Assembly (NCBI RefSeq): GCF_000686805.1
Contig: NZ_JMLP01000022.1
Span: 1 to 64,000 of the forward strand
Direction of reading: 5' to 3'
From: Bacillus sp. UNC41MFS5
GTDB lineage: Bacteria > Bacillota > Bacilli > Bacillales_B > DSM-18226
Length of the DNA stretch: 64,000 bases
The notes under the pieces are model-generated. The model was given only the letters and a program-made list of their open reading frames with translations. It made no database searches and was not told the origin of the DNA. This document shows, one piece after another, positions 7,995-17,673 of this stretch (its first letter is position 1; every line of letters begins with the position of its first letter). The position numbers and the translations under genes are program-made.

Positions 7995-8918
7995 ATGGAA
8001 AAACTGCTTCCGGCAAAAGAAAGATTACTAAAATCACCTAAAGATAGAGCGGGCGGGGAATTCAGAGGAAAAGTCCTTGTTCTTTTATGTGCGGTGATAA
8101 TGATTTCTGCAACTATTGCCATTACAATTTTTTTAACTACAAAAGGGCTGCAATCCTTTATTAAGAATGGTGTCAATATAATTGAGTTCTTAACCAGTAA
8201 GACCTGGGACCCTACTAACAAAGCCAATCCGAAGTATGGTACGTTACCTTTTATTTTTGGTTCCTTTGCTGTGACCTTTTTATCAGCCCTTGTTGCAGCA
8301 CCATTAGGGGTTGGCGGCGCCATTTTTATGACAGAAATTGCTCAGACCTGGGGTAAAAAGGTCCTGCAGCCGGTAATTGAGTTACTTGTTGGAATTCCTT
8401 CTGTTGTATATGGATTCATCGGGCTTACAGTTTTAGTTCCATTTATCCGGGAACATATTGGAGGACTGGGATTTAGTTTGCTTTCCGGAACGATTGTGCT
8501 TTCCATTATGATATTACCAACAGTAACAAGCATTGCCACTGATGCAATGAGTTCTTTGCCAAAGCCGTTAAGAGAAGGTTCTTATGCTTTAGGAGCAACC
8601 CGTTGGCAAACGATTAGGAAAGTGTTGATTCCTGCAGCATTGCCTTCGCTGCTCACTGCCATTGTACTTGGTATGGCGAGAGCGTTTGGGGAAGCATTGG
8701 CTGTTCAGATGGTCATTGGGAATGTGAAGACATTACCATCAAGTTTGTTAGAGGCTTCTGCAACCTTAACAACCATTATTACATTGAACATGGGTCATAC
8801 AACATATGGGAGTGTAGAAAATAACACTCTCTGGTCGATGGGATTAATTTTATTAATCATGTCGTTTGCATTTATCCTCTTTATCCGTTATCTATCTTCA
8901 AGGAGGAAAATGAAATGA
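7995..8918 (+). CDS. pstC: Phosphate ABC transporter permease PstC
   Basis: A 307-residue inner-membrane permease with about six hydrophobic segments and the ABC-permease EAA loop (ALGATRWQTIRKVLIPAALPSL). It pairs with PstA to form the phosphate channel. ATG 7995 lies ten bases after AGGGGTG; the longer upstream frame has no ribosome site. Its stop overlaps pstA by four bases. Confidence 0.95.
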   Translation: MEKLLPAKERLLKSPKDRAGGEFRGKVLVLLCAVIMISATIAITIFLTTKGLQSFIKNGVNIIEFLTSKTWDPTNKANPKYGTLPFIFGSFAVTFLSALVAAPLGVGGAIFMTEIAQTWGKKVLQPVIELLVGIPSVVYGFIGLTVLVPFIREHIGGLGFSLLSGTIVLSIMILPTVTSIATDAMSSLPKPLREGSYALGATRWQTIRKVLIPAALPSLLTAIVLGMARAFGEALAVQMVIGNVKTLPSSLLEASATLTTIITLNMGHTTYGSVENNTLWSMGLILLIMSFAFILFIRYLSSRRKMK

Positions 8919-9802
8919 ATGCCAAGTCTGCTGATCGAATTGCGTCATTTGTCTTCTATTTAATAGCGATCATTATTATTTCGATACTTGTTGGGTTGTT
9001 TTACTATATTTTAGTCAACGGGCTAAAAAACATATCCTTTTCTTTCTTAACCACACCATCAAGCAATGTCAGAGGTGGGGGAGGAATCCGTGACCAATTA
9101 TTCAATTCATTTTATATCCTGTTTATTACGATGCTGATTGCTGTCCCTCTTGGAGTAGGCGGAGGAATTTATATGGCAGAGTATTCAAAACCCGGTAAGG
9201 TGACGGATTTCATTCGTTCTTGTGTGGAGGTTTTGGCATCTCTCCCTTCAATCGTTATCGGTATGTTTGGTTTATTGATGTTTGTTAACCTTACTGGATG
9301 GGGCTATACCATATTAGGAGGTGCTCTCGCACTTACAGTATTCAACTTACCCGTTATAGTACGAGTAAGTGAGGACGCCATCCGAACTGTTCCGCGTGAA
9401 TTAAAAGAGGCGAGCCTTGCGTTGGGGATCACTCATTGGCATACCATTAAAACGGTGATATTACCTAGCGCATTTCCAACCATATTGACAGGGATTATCC
9501 TTGCTTCCGGCAGGGTTTTTGGGGAAGCGGCTGCCCTTTTGTTTACAGCAGGGTTATCTACACCAAGGCTTGATTATGCAAACTGGAATCCATTTTCTCA
9601 AACTTCACCCTTAAATATTTTTCGGCCGGCGGAAACTTTGGCAGTTCATATTTGGTCTGTCAATACTCAAGGCTTAATTCCAGATGTCGAAGAGGTGTCC
9701 AGCGGTTCTTCCGCTGTCTTAGTCATTTCCGTTTTAATCTTTAATTTATTGGCAAGATGGATTGGAAGTTTGATACACCGAAAAATTACAGCAACTAAAT
9801 AA
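8915..9802 (+). CDS. pstA: Phosphate ABC transporter permease PstA
   Basis: A 295-residue permease partner of PstC. It has about six membrane segments and the EAA loop [26 protein letters not shown]-rich periplasmic loop and a long C-terminal loop before the last segment are normal for PstA. Start ATG 8915 overlaps the pstC stop (ATGA) and follows AAGGAGG, indicating coupled translation. Confidence 0.95.
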   Translation: MNAKSADRIASFVFYLIAIIIISILVGLFYYILVNGLKNISFSFLTTPSSNVRGGGGIRDQLFNSFYILFITMLIAVPLGVGGGIYMAEYSKPGKVTDFIRSCVEVLASLPSIVIGMFGLLMFVNLTGWGYTILGGALALTVFNLPVIVRVSEDAIRTVPRELKEASLALGITHWHTIKTVILPSAFPTILTGIILASGRVFGEAAALLFTAGLSTPRLDYANWNPFSQTSPLNIFRPAETLAVHIWSVNTQGLIPDVEEVSSGSSAVLVISVLIFNLLARWIGSLIHRKITATK

Positions 9803-9818
9803 AAAGCAGGTGAGGATC

Positions 9819-10640
9819 TTGGTTACAGCTACTAAGGAAAGAGCGGTTGAAACGAATGTGGAACAAAGCAAAGGGAATGGCCAGAAAACGAATATCTTGA
9901 AAGTCGAAAACTTAGAAATTTTTTATGGAGAAAAACGGGCGGTTAATGGGATTTCATTAGGTATTGAAAAAAACTCAGTAACAGCGCTTATCGGACCATC
10001 CGGCTGCGGAAAATCGACTTTCCTGAGAAGCATTAACAGAATGAACGATTTAATTCCCGGGGCAAGAGCTGAAGGGGAAATTGTTTATGAGGATCTAAAT
10101 ATTTTATCCGAACAAATAAATGTTGTCGCTTTGCGTAAAGAAATAGGGATGGTCTTTCAAAAACCAAATCCGTTTCCCAAATCTATTTACCAAAATCTAA
10201 CGCATGCATTAAAGTTTGCAGGAATCCGAAAGAAAAGTGAGCTTGATGGTATTGTTGAAGAAAGCTTGCGTAAGGCTGCCTTGTGGGAAGAGGTAAAGGA
10301 CCGTCTTCATAAATCAGCCCTTGCACTTTCGGGAGGACAGCAGCAGCGTCTCTGCATTGCCAGGACGATAGCGATGAAACCAACTGTCATGCTTCTTGAC
10401 GAACCTTCCTCTGCACTTGATCCTATTTCTAATGCTAAGGTTGAGGATTTAATCGTGGATTTAAAAAAGGACTATTCCATTATTATCGTCACACATAATA
10501 TGCAGCAAGCCTCTCGTGTATCGGATAAAACCGCATTCTTCCTTAGCGGTGATTTGATTGAATATGATTTAACAGAAAAAATCTTTACCAACCCTTCACA
10601 AACAAAGACAGAAGAATATATTTCAGGAAGGTTCGGGTAA
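9819..10640 (+). CDS. pstB: Phosphate ABC transporter ATPase PstB (first copy)
   Basis: An ATP-binding subunit of about 273 residues that drives phosphate uptake. Walker A is GPSGCGKST, the signature [15 protein letters not shown], Walker [14 protein letters not shown], and the switch histidine lies in [10 protein letters not shown]. The start is uncertain: AGGTGAGG precedes in-frame TTG 9819 only closely, and the N-terminus is about 20 residues longer than in the second copy. It lies directly after pstA and 14 bases before a second pstB, the same tandem arrangement as pstBA-pstBB of Bacillus subtilis. Confidence 0.92.
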   Translation: MVTATKERAVETNVEQSKGNGQKTNILKVENLEIFYGEKRAVNGISLGIEKNSVTALIGPSGCGKSTFLRSINRMNDLIPGARAEGEIVYEDLNILSEQINVVALRKEIGMVFQKPNPFPKSIYQNLTHALKFAGIRKKSELDGIVEESLRKAALWEEVKDRLHKSALALSGGQQQRLCIARTIAMKPTVMLLDEPSSALDPISNAKVEDLIVDLKKDYSIIIVTHNMQQASRVSDKTAFFLSGDLIEYDLTEKIFTNPSQTKTEEYISGRFG

Positions 10641-10654
10641 AAGGAGGGCTTACT

Positions 10655-11428
10655 ATGTCCGAAATATCTGTGCATAGACAGGTTTTTCAAATAAATGATT
10701 TAGATCTATATTATGGAGAGCATCAGGCTCTAAAGAAAATAAATTTTCCAATAATCAAAAAAGAGGTAACAGCTATTATTGGTCCTTCCGGATGCGGAAA
10801 GTCTACTTTTATCAAAACTTTGAACCTGATGATTAATTACGTCCCAAAGGTAAGGATGACTGGGGAAATTAATTATAATAGTCAAAATATATTAAATGAT
10901 AAAATCGACCTGGTCGAACTAAGGAAAAACGTGGGGATGGTATTCCAAAAAGGAAATCCTTTTCCGCAATCGATATTTGATAATGTAGCTTTTGGCCCAA
11001 GAATCCATGGAATCAAAAAAAGAACTCATCTTGAAGAGATTGTTACGAAATCGTTGATGGACGTTGCATTATGGGATGAAGTAAAGGACCGTTTAGGTGC
11101 TCCTGCTCTTGGACTCTCCGGAGGACAACAGCAGAGGTTGTGCATAGCGAGAGCCCTAGCTACAAAACCGGATGTTTTGTTAATGGACGAACCGACATCA
11201 GCCCTGGACCCAATCTCAACGTTAAAGATTGAGGAATTAATCTTAAAACTAAAAGAAAAATATACGATTGTTATTGTGACACACAATATGCAGCAAGCCT
11301 CCAGGGTTTCGGATAAAACAGCCTTCTTTTTGATGGGAGAATTAATTGAGCTGGATGATACTTCAAGTATTTTCTCAAACCCAAGGGATGAACGTACTGA
11401 AGGATATATTACGGGAAGATTTGGTTAA
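10655..11428 (+). CDS. pstB: Phosphate ABC transporter ATPase PstB (second copy)
   Basis: A 257-residue ATPase with GPSGCGKST (Walker A), [15 protein letters not shown] (signature) and [13 protein letters not shown] (Walker B). It is clearly paralogous to the gene just upstream, with matching landmarks and the same ending YI.GRFG. ATG 10655 follows AAAGGAGGG at good distance. Either copy may energise PstCA, and the two may differ in expression or complex preference. Confidence 0.94.
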   Translation: MSEISVHRQVFQINDLDLYYGEHQALKKINFPIIKKEVTAIIGPSGCGKSTFIKTLNLMINYVPKVRMTGEINYNSQNILNDKIDLVELRKNVGMVFQKGNPFPQSIFDNVAFGPRIHGIKKRTHLEEIVTKSLMDVALWDEVKDRLGAPALGLSGGQQQRLCIARALATKPDVLLMDEPTSALDPISTLKIEELILKLKEKYTIVIVTHNMQQASRVSDKTAFFLMGELIELDDTSSIFSNPRDERTEGYITGRFG

Positions 11429-11442
11429 AGGAGTGATAAATT

Positions 11443-12102
11443 ATGATTACAAGATTGAATTTCGAAAATAATTTAAAACAATTAAAAGAACTGTTGATGG
11501 ATATGGCCCAAAAATCGGAAAACGCCATAAAAGATAGTATCAATTCACTTATTAATCAAGACTTGGATAAAGCCAATGAAATCCTTAATAATGATACAGT
11601 GATAGATGATTTAGAACATGAAATTAACAATAAAGCCATTACTTTAATTGCAAAGGAATCTCCTGTAGCAAAGGACCTTAGAAGAATCGTCGTTGCTTTA
11701 AAAATTTCGTCCGAAGTTGAACGAATTGCTGATAATGCGGTTAACATTGCGAAATCAACCATACATATTGGCAAAGAAAAACATATTAAGGAAATAGTCG
11801 ATATCCCAAAGATGATGGATCTTGCTTTAGAAATGTTAGATGATTCTCTTAAAGCCTTCCTGGAAGAGGACGTAGATCTTGCTAGAAGATGTGCACAAAA
11901 GGATGATAAGGTAGATGAAATGTATGGAAGATTAGTTAAAGAACTTATGGAATATTTAAAGCAATATCCCAATCAAACCAATCAAATCACACAGTTAGCT
12001 TTTGTATGCCGATACATTGAAAGGCTTGCTGATCATTCTACTAACATAGCTGAACATGTCATTTACCTTGTGACAGGCGAACGCTATGATTTGAATGCTT
12101 AA
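11443..12102 (+). CDS. phoU: PhoU-type phosphate signalling/uptake regulator
   Basis: A 219-residue all-helical protein built of two PhoU repeats, each with a metal-binding region of the E(A/V)ERIADNAVNIA type (residues about 85-98) and RYIERLADHSTNIAEH (about 190-205). PhoU proteins damp Pst activity and PhoR signalling when phosphate is ample. It is the last gene of the pst operon, 14 bases after pstB, and followed by a terminator. Confidence 0.93.
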   Translation: MITRLNFENNLKQLKELLMDMAQKSENAIKDSINSLINQDLDKANEILNNDTVIDDLEHEINNKAITLIAKESPVAKDLRRIVVALKISSEVERIADNAVNIAKSTIHIGKEKHIKEIVDIPKMMDLALEMLDDSLKAFLEEDVDLARRCAQKDDKVDEMYGRLVKELMEYLKQYPNQTNQITQLAFVCRYIERLADHSTNIAEHVIYLVTGERYDLNA

Positions 12103-12231
12103 ATCAATAGACAAGCTTCACTAATGGCATAATACACTTTAATAATGGAACCAAAAAAGTTATAGTAGGGAAAAGAATAGGAGATGGTGGAACTGTGGAC
12201 CTATCTTTATTCACTTTATTTAAAGTATAGA

Positions 12232-12264
12232 AACCAAGGGACCTAAATAGGTTCCTTGGTTTTT
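12232..12264. terminator. Bidirectional terminator between phoU and swrC
   Basis: AACCAAGGGACC pairs with GGTTCCTTGGTTTTT around TAAATA. It lies between the convergent pst operon and the swrC-like gene. Confidence 0.85.
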
Positions 12265-12295
12265 GAATAAACAACATGCAAGTAAAGTACTTTTT

Positions 12296-15200
12296 TCAGA
12301 TAATACTGTTTTGTACTGAAGCATTACCGTTTTTGGTTGCGGCTGTTTTATGCAACCATTCATAAATGATCGGAATGATAATAAAGCTGTTAATGGTTGA
12401 TGTGACCATACCGCCAATGACGACAATACCAAGCATTTGAGAAATGACCGTATCTGCATTGTGTGAAAATGCAAGTGGAAGTAATGTAAGAATCGTTGCT
12501 GCCGCTGTCATCAAGATTGGGCGGATCCTTGAGAGACTACCACTTAATACCGCTTCTTTCACAGGCATTCCTTCTTTTCGGTTTCTTTCAATCTTATCAA
12601 TTAACACAATTCCGTTAGTTACTACAATACCTGTAAGCATTAAAATACCGATTAAGGCTGCCAAATTCCATTCTCCATGGAATAAGATAAGTGCGATAAC
12701 CACACCACTTAATGCAAGTGGAATGCTTAATAGTACTGATAATGGAGCTCTCCAACCTTTAAATATAGAAGAAGTTATTAGTAATACTAAAAGAATAGAG
12801 AATGCTACTGCAACGGACATATCAAAAATCATTTGTTTTACTTGTTCAGTGATTCCTCCCAATGAGTACGTTACATTTTTTGGAAGATTCAAGTCGCTTA
12901 AAGCTTTTTCTGCTTGACTTGCAACTTTGCTAATATCATTAGATGTAATCTGTGCTGTCACTAAGGAAAATGGTTGACCATCTCGCTCACTAACCGTTGA
13001 AGGAGTGATATCCTTTGAGATTTTAGCAATTTGGTCAAATCGAATCATTTCACCATGACTTCCAGGCACTGTTTCAGCCGCTAATGAAGCTAGAACATCA
13101 ACCGCAGAAGCATTAATGGTGATCGCAGAATTTGTGCCAGTAGCTATTTGATCTAAATATTGATCCACAGGAAGTACTTTGTGATCAACTGTTACGCTTG
13201 CATCTTTTGAAGCCGACATATAACGGTTAATGACTGTTAGAATATCAGATACATTTACACCTTTTTCTTTAATCGCCTTTTGGTCAAATGTTACTTTATA
13301 CTTTGGTGAACCGTTTGTTAAATCCACTTTCCCATCGACACTTAAATCTGCAACTTTTGATAAGTTAGTTCTTGCTTCTTGAGCCACTTGATCCAGTGTT
13401 GCTTGGTCTGAACCTGTAAATAGAATACGCATTTGTGAATCATCACCAGAGATGTTCTGACTTGTTACAGTATAAATAACATCTTTTGATAATGTCGGAA
13501 GCTGGTTTTGTAATTGTTTAATCACAGAATCAGCATCTTTATCGTTCTTCAATACTACAGCTAGGTTAGCGACATTTGGATAGGTGATAAATCCTCCGCC
13601 TTGGTCAAACACATCATCACTTTGAGGTGTCATGGTAGATCCAAAATTGGATGAATAGGCAGCAACTTTTGGATTTGCTTTTAATGTTTTCTCAATTTTT
13701 TGCACTTCAGCATCCACTTGAATTAACGTACTTCCTTTTGGAAGCTCTGCTTTAATGGCAATTTGTCCAATTTTTCCGCTTGGCAATAAACTTACTGGAA
13801 GGAAAGCAGAATAAATGCCAGCAGCCAAGAATACTAAGATCGAAACAATAATCATTGCTTTCTTATGTTTAAAAGCAGATTGCAAGATTGGTTTCATTTT
13901 TGAATCGAGTTTGACAGTTTGTTTTTCTCCGTTTCCACCTTTCCATCCCATGAAAGCAAGAGCAGGAATCACCAACATCGCAACAAAGAATGAAATGATT
14001 AAGGCAATAACAACTGACCAAGCGAAACCGCTATATGAGGCACTGATGACGCCGCCAACAAATGCGATTGGGATATAAACAGCAATGGTAGTTAAAGTAG
14101 ATCCCAATATCGCAGGAATCATTTCAACAACAGAAGAGGCAAGAATAGAAAGGAGAGATTGTTCCTTATTTTCTTCGCGCTTTCTATACATATTGTCTAA
14201 GATAACAATCGAGTCATCGACAATACGACCCATCGCAACAATCAAACCTGAAACCGTTAAAATGTTTAACGTGATACCCATTGATTTTAAGAAAGCCGTT
14301 GTTGCTAGTAAAGAAATTGGCAATGAAATGGCAATTAATAAGGTGCTTCTAACATTTCGGAAGAAGAAGAACACACAAATCATCGAGAATAAACAGCCAA
14401 GTAAGCCTTCACGAACCAATCCGAATAGAGAGCTGTTTAATTCTTTTTCACGGTCAAGTAAAACTTGGAACTTAACATCCTTTGGATTTACGGTATCCAA
14501 TTGAAGATGTGCCACACGGTCTTTTACTTGATTAGCCACATCTGTGATATTGGCTGATGGTGTCTTGATTACATTTAAAGTAACGCTTGGTGCTCCATTT
14601 GTTCTTGAAACGGTTTTTACGTCATTTAAAGAATGAGTGATGGTACCAAACGCTGATACAGGAATAACTTTTCCATCCTTATTCTTAATCGTTGATTGTT
14701 CCATTTGCTGCACTGTTAAAGGTAATCCATCAAAAGATACTGGGATGGATAATTGGTTGTTAACGATATTTCCTTGTGGCATGGATGGAACAGCTAAAGC
14801 AAACGATTTATTTACATCATCCAAAGTCAGTCCGTTTTTCACAAGGTCTTTCATACGAATCGTTAATACATATCCATCTTTCGCTCCACCAATGACAGAT
14901 ACATCCGATACACCTGGAACAGATTTTAATTGTTTTACCATTTCTTGTGTTGCAGTGGAACGTAGTGTTTGCTCATCCAACTTTGAACTTGTTACAGTAT
15001 AAGTCAAAATCGGGAATGAGCTTGTTGTTAATCGTGTTACTGAAGGAGTGCTTGTAATAGTTGAAGGAAGATCTGCATTTGCCAATGCTTTATTTACTTG
15101 CTCTTCAGCTACCTTCATGTCTGTATCCATCGGGAAATACAAACTCATAAATAATCCGCCGTCATAGGAAGTGCTTTCCACATTGGATAGACCATCTACT

Positions 15201-15421
15201 ATTTTGACAGCACTGGCCAAATTATCAGTGACTTGCTGTTTTACTTGTTCAGCCTGCAAACCTGAAACTCTCATACTAACTGAAAGAGTAGTATTGTTAA
15301 TCCCAGGCAAATAATCTCGTTGCATCTGGTATGCTGAAATACCACCCCATGCCAAGATAATGACCACACATACGATCATCAGAATGGCTCTTTGCATGGT
15401 TGCTTCTACTAACCTTTTCAT
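12296..15421 (-). CDS. swrC: RND-family efflux transporter, SwrC/AcrB type
   Basis: A 1041-residue resistance-nodulation-division pump. There is an N-terminal membrane helix (residues about 10-30), a large porter domain, helices 2-6 (about 330-480), a second porter domain and helices 8-12 (about 840-1020), giving the usual duplicated layout. GRIVDDSIVILDNMYR and GIVVTNGIVLIDKIERNRK match the TM4/TM10 regions. In Bacillus, SwrC exports surfactin and helps swarming; substrate here is unknown. ATG 15421 follows AGAGGAGG. It is divergent from pssA, and the shared intergenic region carries an 11-bp-periodic TTAAGA motif also found before the DedA-kinase operon. Confidence 0.92.
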   Translation of the reverse strand: MKRLVEATMQRAILMIVCVVIILAWGGISAYQMQRDYLPGINNTTLSVSMRVSGLQAEQVKQQVTDNLASAVKIVDGLSNVESTSYDGGLFMSLYFPMDTDMKVAEEQVNKALANADLPSTITSTPSVTRLTTSSFPILTYTVTSSKLDEQTLRSTATQEMVKQLKSVPGVSDVSVIGGAKDGYVLTIRMKDLVKNGLTLDDVNKSFALAVPSMPQGNIVNNQLSIPVSFDGLPLTVQQMEQSTIKNKDGKVIPVSAFGTITHSLNDVKTVSRTNGAPSVTLNVIKTPSANITDVANQVKDRVAHLQLDTVNPKDVKFQVLLDREKELNSSLFGLVREGLLGCLFSMICVFFFFRNVRSTLLIAISLPISLLATTAFLKSMGITLNILTVSGLIVAMGRIVDDSIVILDNMYRKREENKEQSLLSILASSVVEMIPAILGSTLTTIAVYIPIAFVGGVISASYSGFAWSVVIALIISFFVAMLVIPALAFMGWKGGNGEKQTVKLDSKMKPILQSAFKHKKAMIIVSILVFLAAGIYSAFLPVSLLPSGKIGQIAIKAELPKGSTLIQVDAEVQKIEKTLKANPKVAAYSSNFGSTMTPQSDDVFDQGGGFITYPNVANLAVVLKNDKDADSVIKQLQNQLPTLSKDVIYTVTSQNISGDDSQMRILFTGSDQATLDQVAQEARTNLSKVADLSVDGKVDLTNGSPKYKVTFDQKAIKEKGVNVSDILTVINRYMSASKDASVTVDHKVLPVDQYLDQIATGTNSAITINASAVDVLASLAAETVPGSHGEMIRFDQIAKISKDITPSTVSERDGQPFSLVTAQITSNDISKVASQAEKALSDLNLPKNVTYSLGGITEQVKQMIFDMSVAVAFSILLVLLITSSIFKGWRAPLSVLLSIPLALSGVVIALILFHGEWNLAALIGILMLTGIVVTNGIVLIDKIERNRKEGMPVKEAVLSGSLSRIRPILMTAAATILTLLPLAFSHNADTVISQMLGIVVIGGMVTSTINSFIIIPIIYEWLHKTAATKNGNASVQNSII

Positions 15422-15549
15422 TGTTTTTCCTCCTCTATTTATATATAACTAAACCCAAATATCTTATAGTTTTCTGTGTAGAATATAAAAAATGATATTG
15501 AATTTGAATTGGGCAATTTAAAGTATATACAACAACCTTTTGGGTTCCC

Positions 15550-15577
15550 TTAGTAAAACATTAAGATTTGATTAATA
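15550..15577. promoter_or_regulatory. Triple direct repeat TTAGTA/TTAAGA/TTAATA, 11-bp period
   Basis: Hexamers start at 15550, 15561 and 15572, so they face the same side of the helix. The core ATTAAGATTTGATTAA (15560-15575) recurs with one change at 16244-16259. The spacing fits an OmpR/PhoP-type response regulator. Located between divergent swrC and pssA. Confidence 0.6.
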
Positions 15578-15665
15578 GGTTCAATTAATTTACATCTTGA
15601 GCTATTTCATAAGATTATCTGGGAATGATATATAAAAGTGGAGTCGATTGGGAGGTGGGATTAGC

Positions 15666-16157
15666 TTGTTTAATAAAATAGGAAAGGCCATACCTAATTT
15701 ATTTACAATAGGAAATTTATTGTGCGGCGTTCTTTCCATTACATGTAATATGAGTGGATTTTTAGAGGTATCTGCCGTTTTAATATTCTTTTCAGCCGTA
15801 TTCGATCTAGTGGATGGTAGGGTTGCCAGAAAATTAAGAGTGAACAGTGAATTTGGCGTACAATTGGATTCATTAGCCGATATTGTAAGCTTCGGTGTAG
15901 CTCCTGCTCTTCTATTTCATGCGATTGCTGCACCATCCATATTAACTTCTTTGGCATTTATCCTTTTTCCAACTATGGGGGCATTAAGGTTAGCTAAATT
16001 CAATGTGAAACCAACCGTGGGTTATTTTAGCGGATTACCTATTCCAGCTGCTGGATTACCTTTGGCGGGGATGGGTTTCTTTTTATATAGCAATGCGTGG
16101 ATTACCTTAATCCTCGCTCTGCTAATGGTAAGTCCAATTAGGGTAAAAAAACTTTAA
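15666..16157 (+). CDS. pssA: CDP-diacylglycerol--serine O-phosphatidyltransferase PssA
   Basis: A membrane enzyme of about 163 residues that makes phosphatidylserine from CDP-diacylglycerol and serine, the first step to phosphatidylethanolamine. The CDP-alcohol phosphotransferase signature is complete: DGRVAR, then G, then LDSLAD (DGxxAR-x8-G-x3-D-x3-D). The start is TTG 15666, six bases after GGAGGTGGG. The usual partner psd is not adjacent. Its position between an RND pump and a DedA-type protein suggests membrane-composition control; the motif at 15550-15577 lies about 90 bases upstream. Confidence 0.9.
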   Translation: MFNKIGKAIPNLFTIGNLLCGVLSITCNMSGFLEVSAVLIFFSAVFDLVDGRVARKLRVNSEFGVQLDSLADIVSFGVAPALLFHAIAAPSILTSLAFILFPTMGALRLAKFNVKPTVGYFSGLPIPAAGLPLAGMGFFLYSNAWITLILALLMVSPIRVKKL

Positions 16158-16176
16158 TTTATTAATCTCCTGAGTA

Positions 16177-16215
16177 AAAAGCTATTATCCATTCATAATG
16201 GGTATAGCTTTTTTT
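16177..16215 (+). terminator. Terminator after pssA
   Basis: AAAAGCTAT...CCATT and ATGG...ATAGCTTTTTTT form a stem with a short loop and a T-run. Confidence 0.8.
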
Positions 16216-16233
16216 CCTTATCTTATAGTTTCC

Positions 16234-16261
16234 TTAAGACAGGATTAAGATTTCATTAACA
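16234..16261 (+). promoter_or_regulatory. Triple direct repeat TTAAGA/TTAAGA/TTAACA, 11-bp period
   Basis: Hexamers start at 16234, 16245 and 16256, with a weaker TTATAG at 16223 keeping the period. The 16-base core at 16244-16259 differs by one base from the core at 15560-15575. It lies about 100 bases before the DedA-type gene, whose operon encodes an OmpR-family regulator, so autoregulation is plausible; PhoP is the other candidate. Confidence 0.6.
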
Positions 16262-16359
16262 TAGAAAATGAATGCATTAAACGTGCTACATTGAAAGTGG
16301 GTCTAAAGTTCAAGGATTATACTTTTGAGTTACTTTTTCTATAAAATGGGGGCATTTAT

Positions 16360-17637
16360 ATGTCATATTTAATCACATTGTTTGAACAGCATAGTTATCT
16401 CATATTATTTATAGGGATTTTTCTAGAACTCATGGCTCTTCCAATTTCAGGTGAGTTCCTAATGAGCTACGCTGGATACTTTGTCTATCAAGGAAAAATG
16501 AATTACATTTTAGCACTTTTGACTGTCTTTCTTTCAGGTGGTGCGGGAATTACCGTAACCTATTGGATTGGGAAGGCAGGAGGATATAAACTAATCGAAA
16601 AATACGGAAAGTTTATTCACATGGGACCAGAAAGATATAAGAAAATAGCTGATTGGTTTGATCGTTCTGGTAGTAAATTGCTTGTTTTTGTCTATTTCAT
16701 ACCAGGTATTAGGCATTTCACTGGTTATATTTCTGGAATTTCTAAAATGCCTTTTCGAAAATTTATTATTCCTGCTTATACAGGTGCTTTTTTATGGGGA
16801 GTTTGTTTTATAACTTTGGGGAAAGTATTGGGCCCAAAATGGGACAGCTTCCATCAAGCTGCTAGTAAATATTTAATCGTATTCATTATTGTTTTCGCTG
16901 TATTGTTATTAGGTTATTTTGCTTATCGGTATTATAAAGTTCCAATCAAGGCATTTTTTATTCATTTGCTAAAACGATTGGTACAGCGGCTAAATACAAT
17001 TAGAGCAACTGAGATATTTCTAATCATCCTTACATTAATTTTAATAGGTATGGTCACACTGATGCTGGGAATGGCACAAGACTATTTATATGACGAGTTT
17101 TCCCAGTTTAATAAGGTTACCAAATACATCATTCATTCAGCTATTTATATGAGTTGGATGAACGGGTTTATCGTATTTCAATCACCATTTGCACTTGGTT
17201 CCATGATAGCAGTAACCATAATCCGAATTTGGAGCAAGGGCCGAAACAGAGGACTTGAATTTCTTTTACTAGGAGTATCAATAGCAGGAGCCAAACCCTT
17301 TCATGATACGGTTATTAAAGTATTTACCTATCTACAATCAGTCGGGTTTGTTGGGAAATTTCACTCGGGAAATTTTCCTGATTTTAATGCTACCGTTTTG
17401 ATCATTATTTATGGCACATGTTTATTTTTACTTGTTCGCCATGCCAATAAGAATTATGCGGCTATATTTGGTCCTTTATTTTTATTTGTCCTATTAATTG
17501 GACTAGCTATTGTAAATATTGCATCAAATGTTGTACTGCCAAGTGATATGGTGGGTGGTTATGTTTATGGCGGTGTTTGGATATTTTTTAACTTCTTATT
17601 GTTTGAAATGTTAAGACTTGTTATAGAAAAGTATTGA
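16360..17637 (+). CDS. DedA (VTT) membrane protein fused to a degenerate PAP2-like domain
   Basis: A 425-residue protein. Residues 1-195 form a DedA/VTT domain (LELMALPISGEFL, FVYFIPGIRHFTGYISGISKMPF); this family is linked to lipid flipping and envelope homeostasis. Residues about 215-425 are a second multi-helix region placed like PAP2 in DedA-PAP2 fusions. The PAP2 catalytic marks look lost: where FPSGH is expected there is FPDFNATV, and where SRxxxxxH...D is expected there is SNVVLPSDMVGG without the histidine. A scaffold or sensor role is therefore more likely than phosphatase. It is followed after 36 bases by a response regulator and kinase. Confidence 0.75.
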   Translation: MSYLITLFEQHSYLILFIGIFLELMALPISGEFLMSYAGYFVYQGKMNYILALLTVFLSGGAGITVTYWIGKAGGYKLIEKYGKFIHMGPERYKKIADWFDRSGSKLLVFVYFIPGIRHFTGYISGISKMPFRKFIIPAYTGAFLWGVCFITLGKVLGPKWDSFHQAASKYLIVFIIVFAVLLLGYFAYRYYKVPIKAFFIHLLKRLVQRLNTIRATEIFLIILTLILIGMVTLMLGMAQDYLYDEFSQFNKVTKYIIHSAIYMSWMNGFIVFQSPFALGSMIAVTIIRIWSKGRNRGLEFLLLGVSIAGAKPFHDTVIKVFTYLQSVGFVGKFHSGNFPDFNATVLIIIYGTCLFLLVRHANKNYAAIFGPLFLFVLLIGLAIVNIASNVVLPSDMVGGYVYGGVWIFFNFLLFEMLRLVIEKY

Positions 17638-17673
17638 ATGGAAATGGCACATTAAGGGGAAGGGTTAAGGACT

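Noticed and set aside
13815..14504. Long plus-strand frames inside the swrC-like gene
   Set aside because: They are antisense frames of a strongly supported 1041-residue RND protein and have no ribosome sites.
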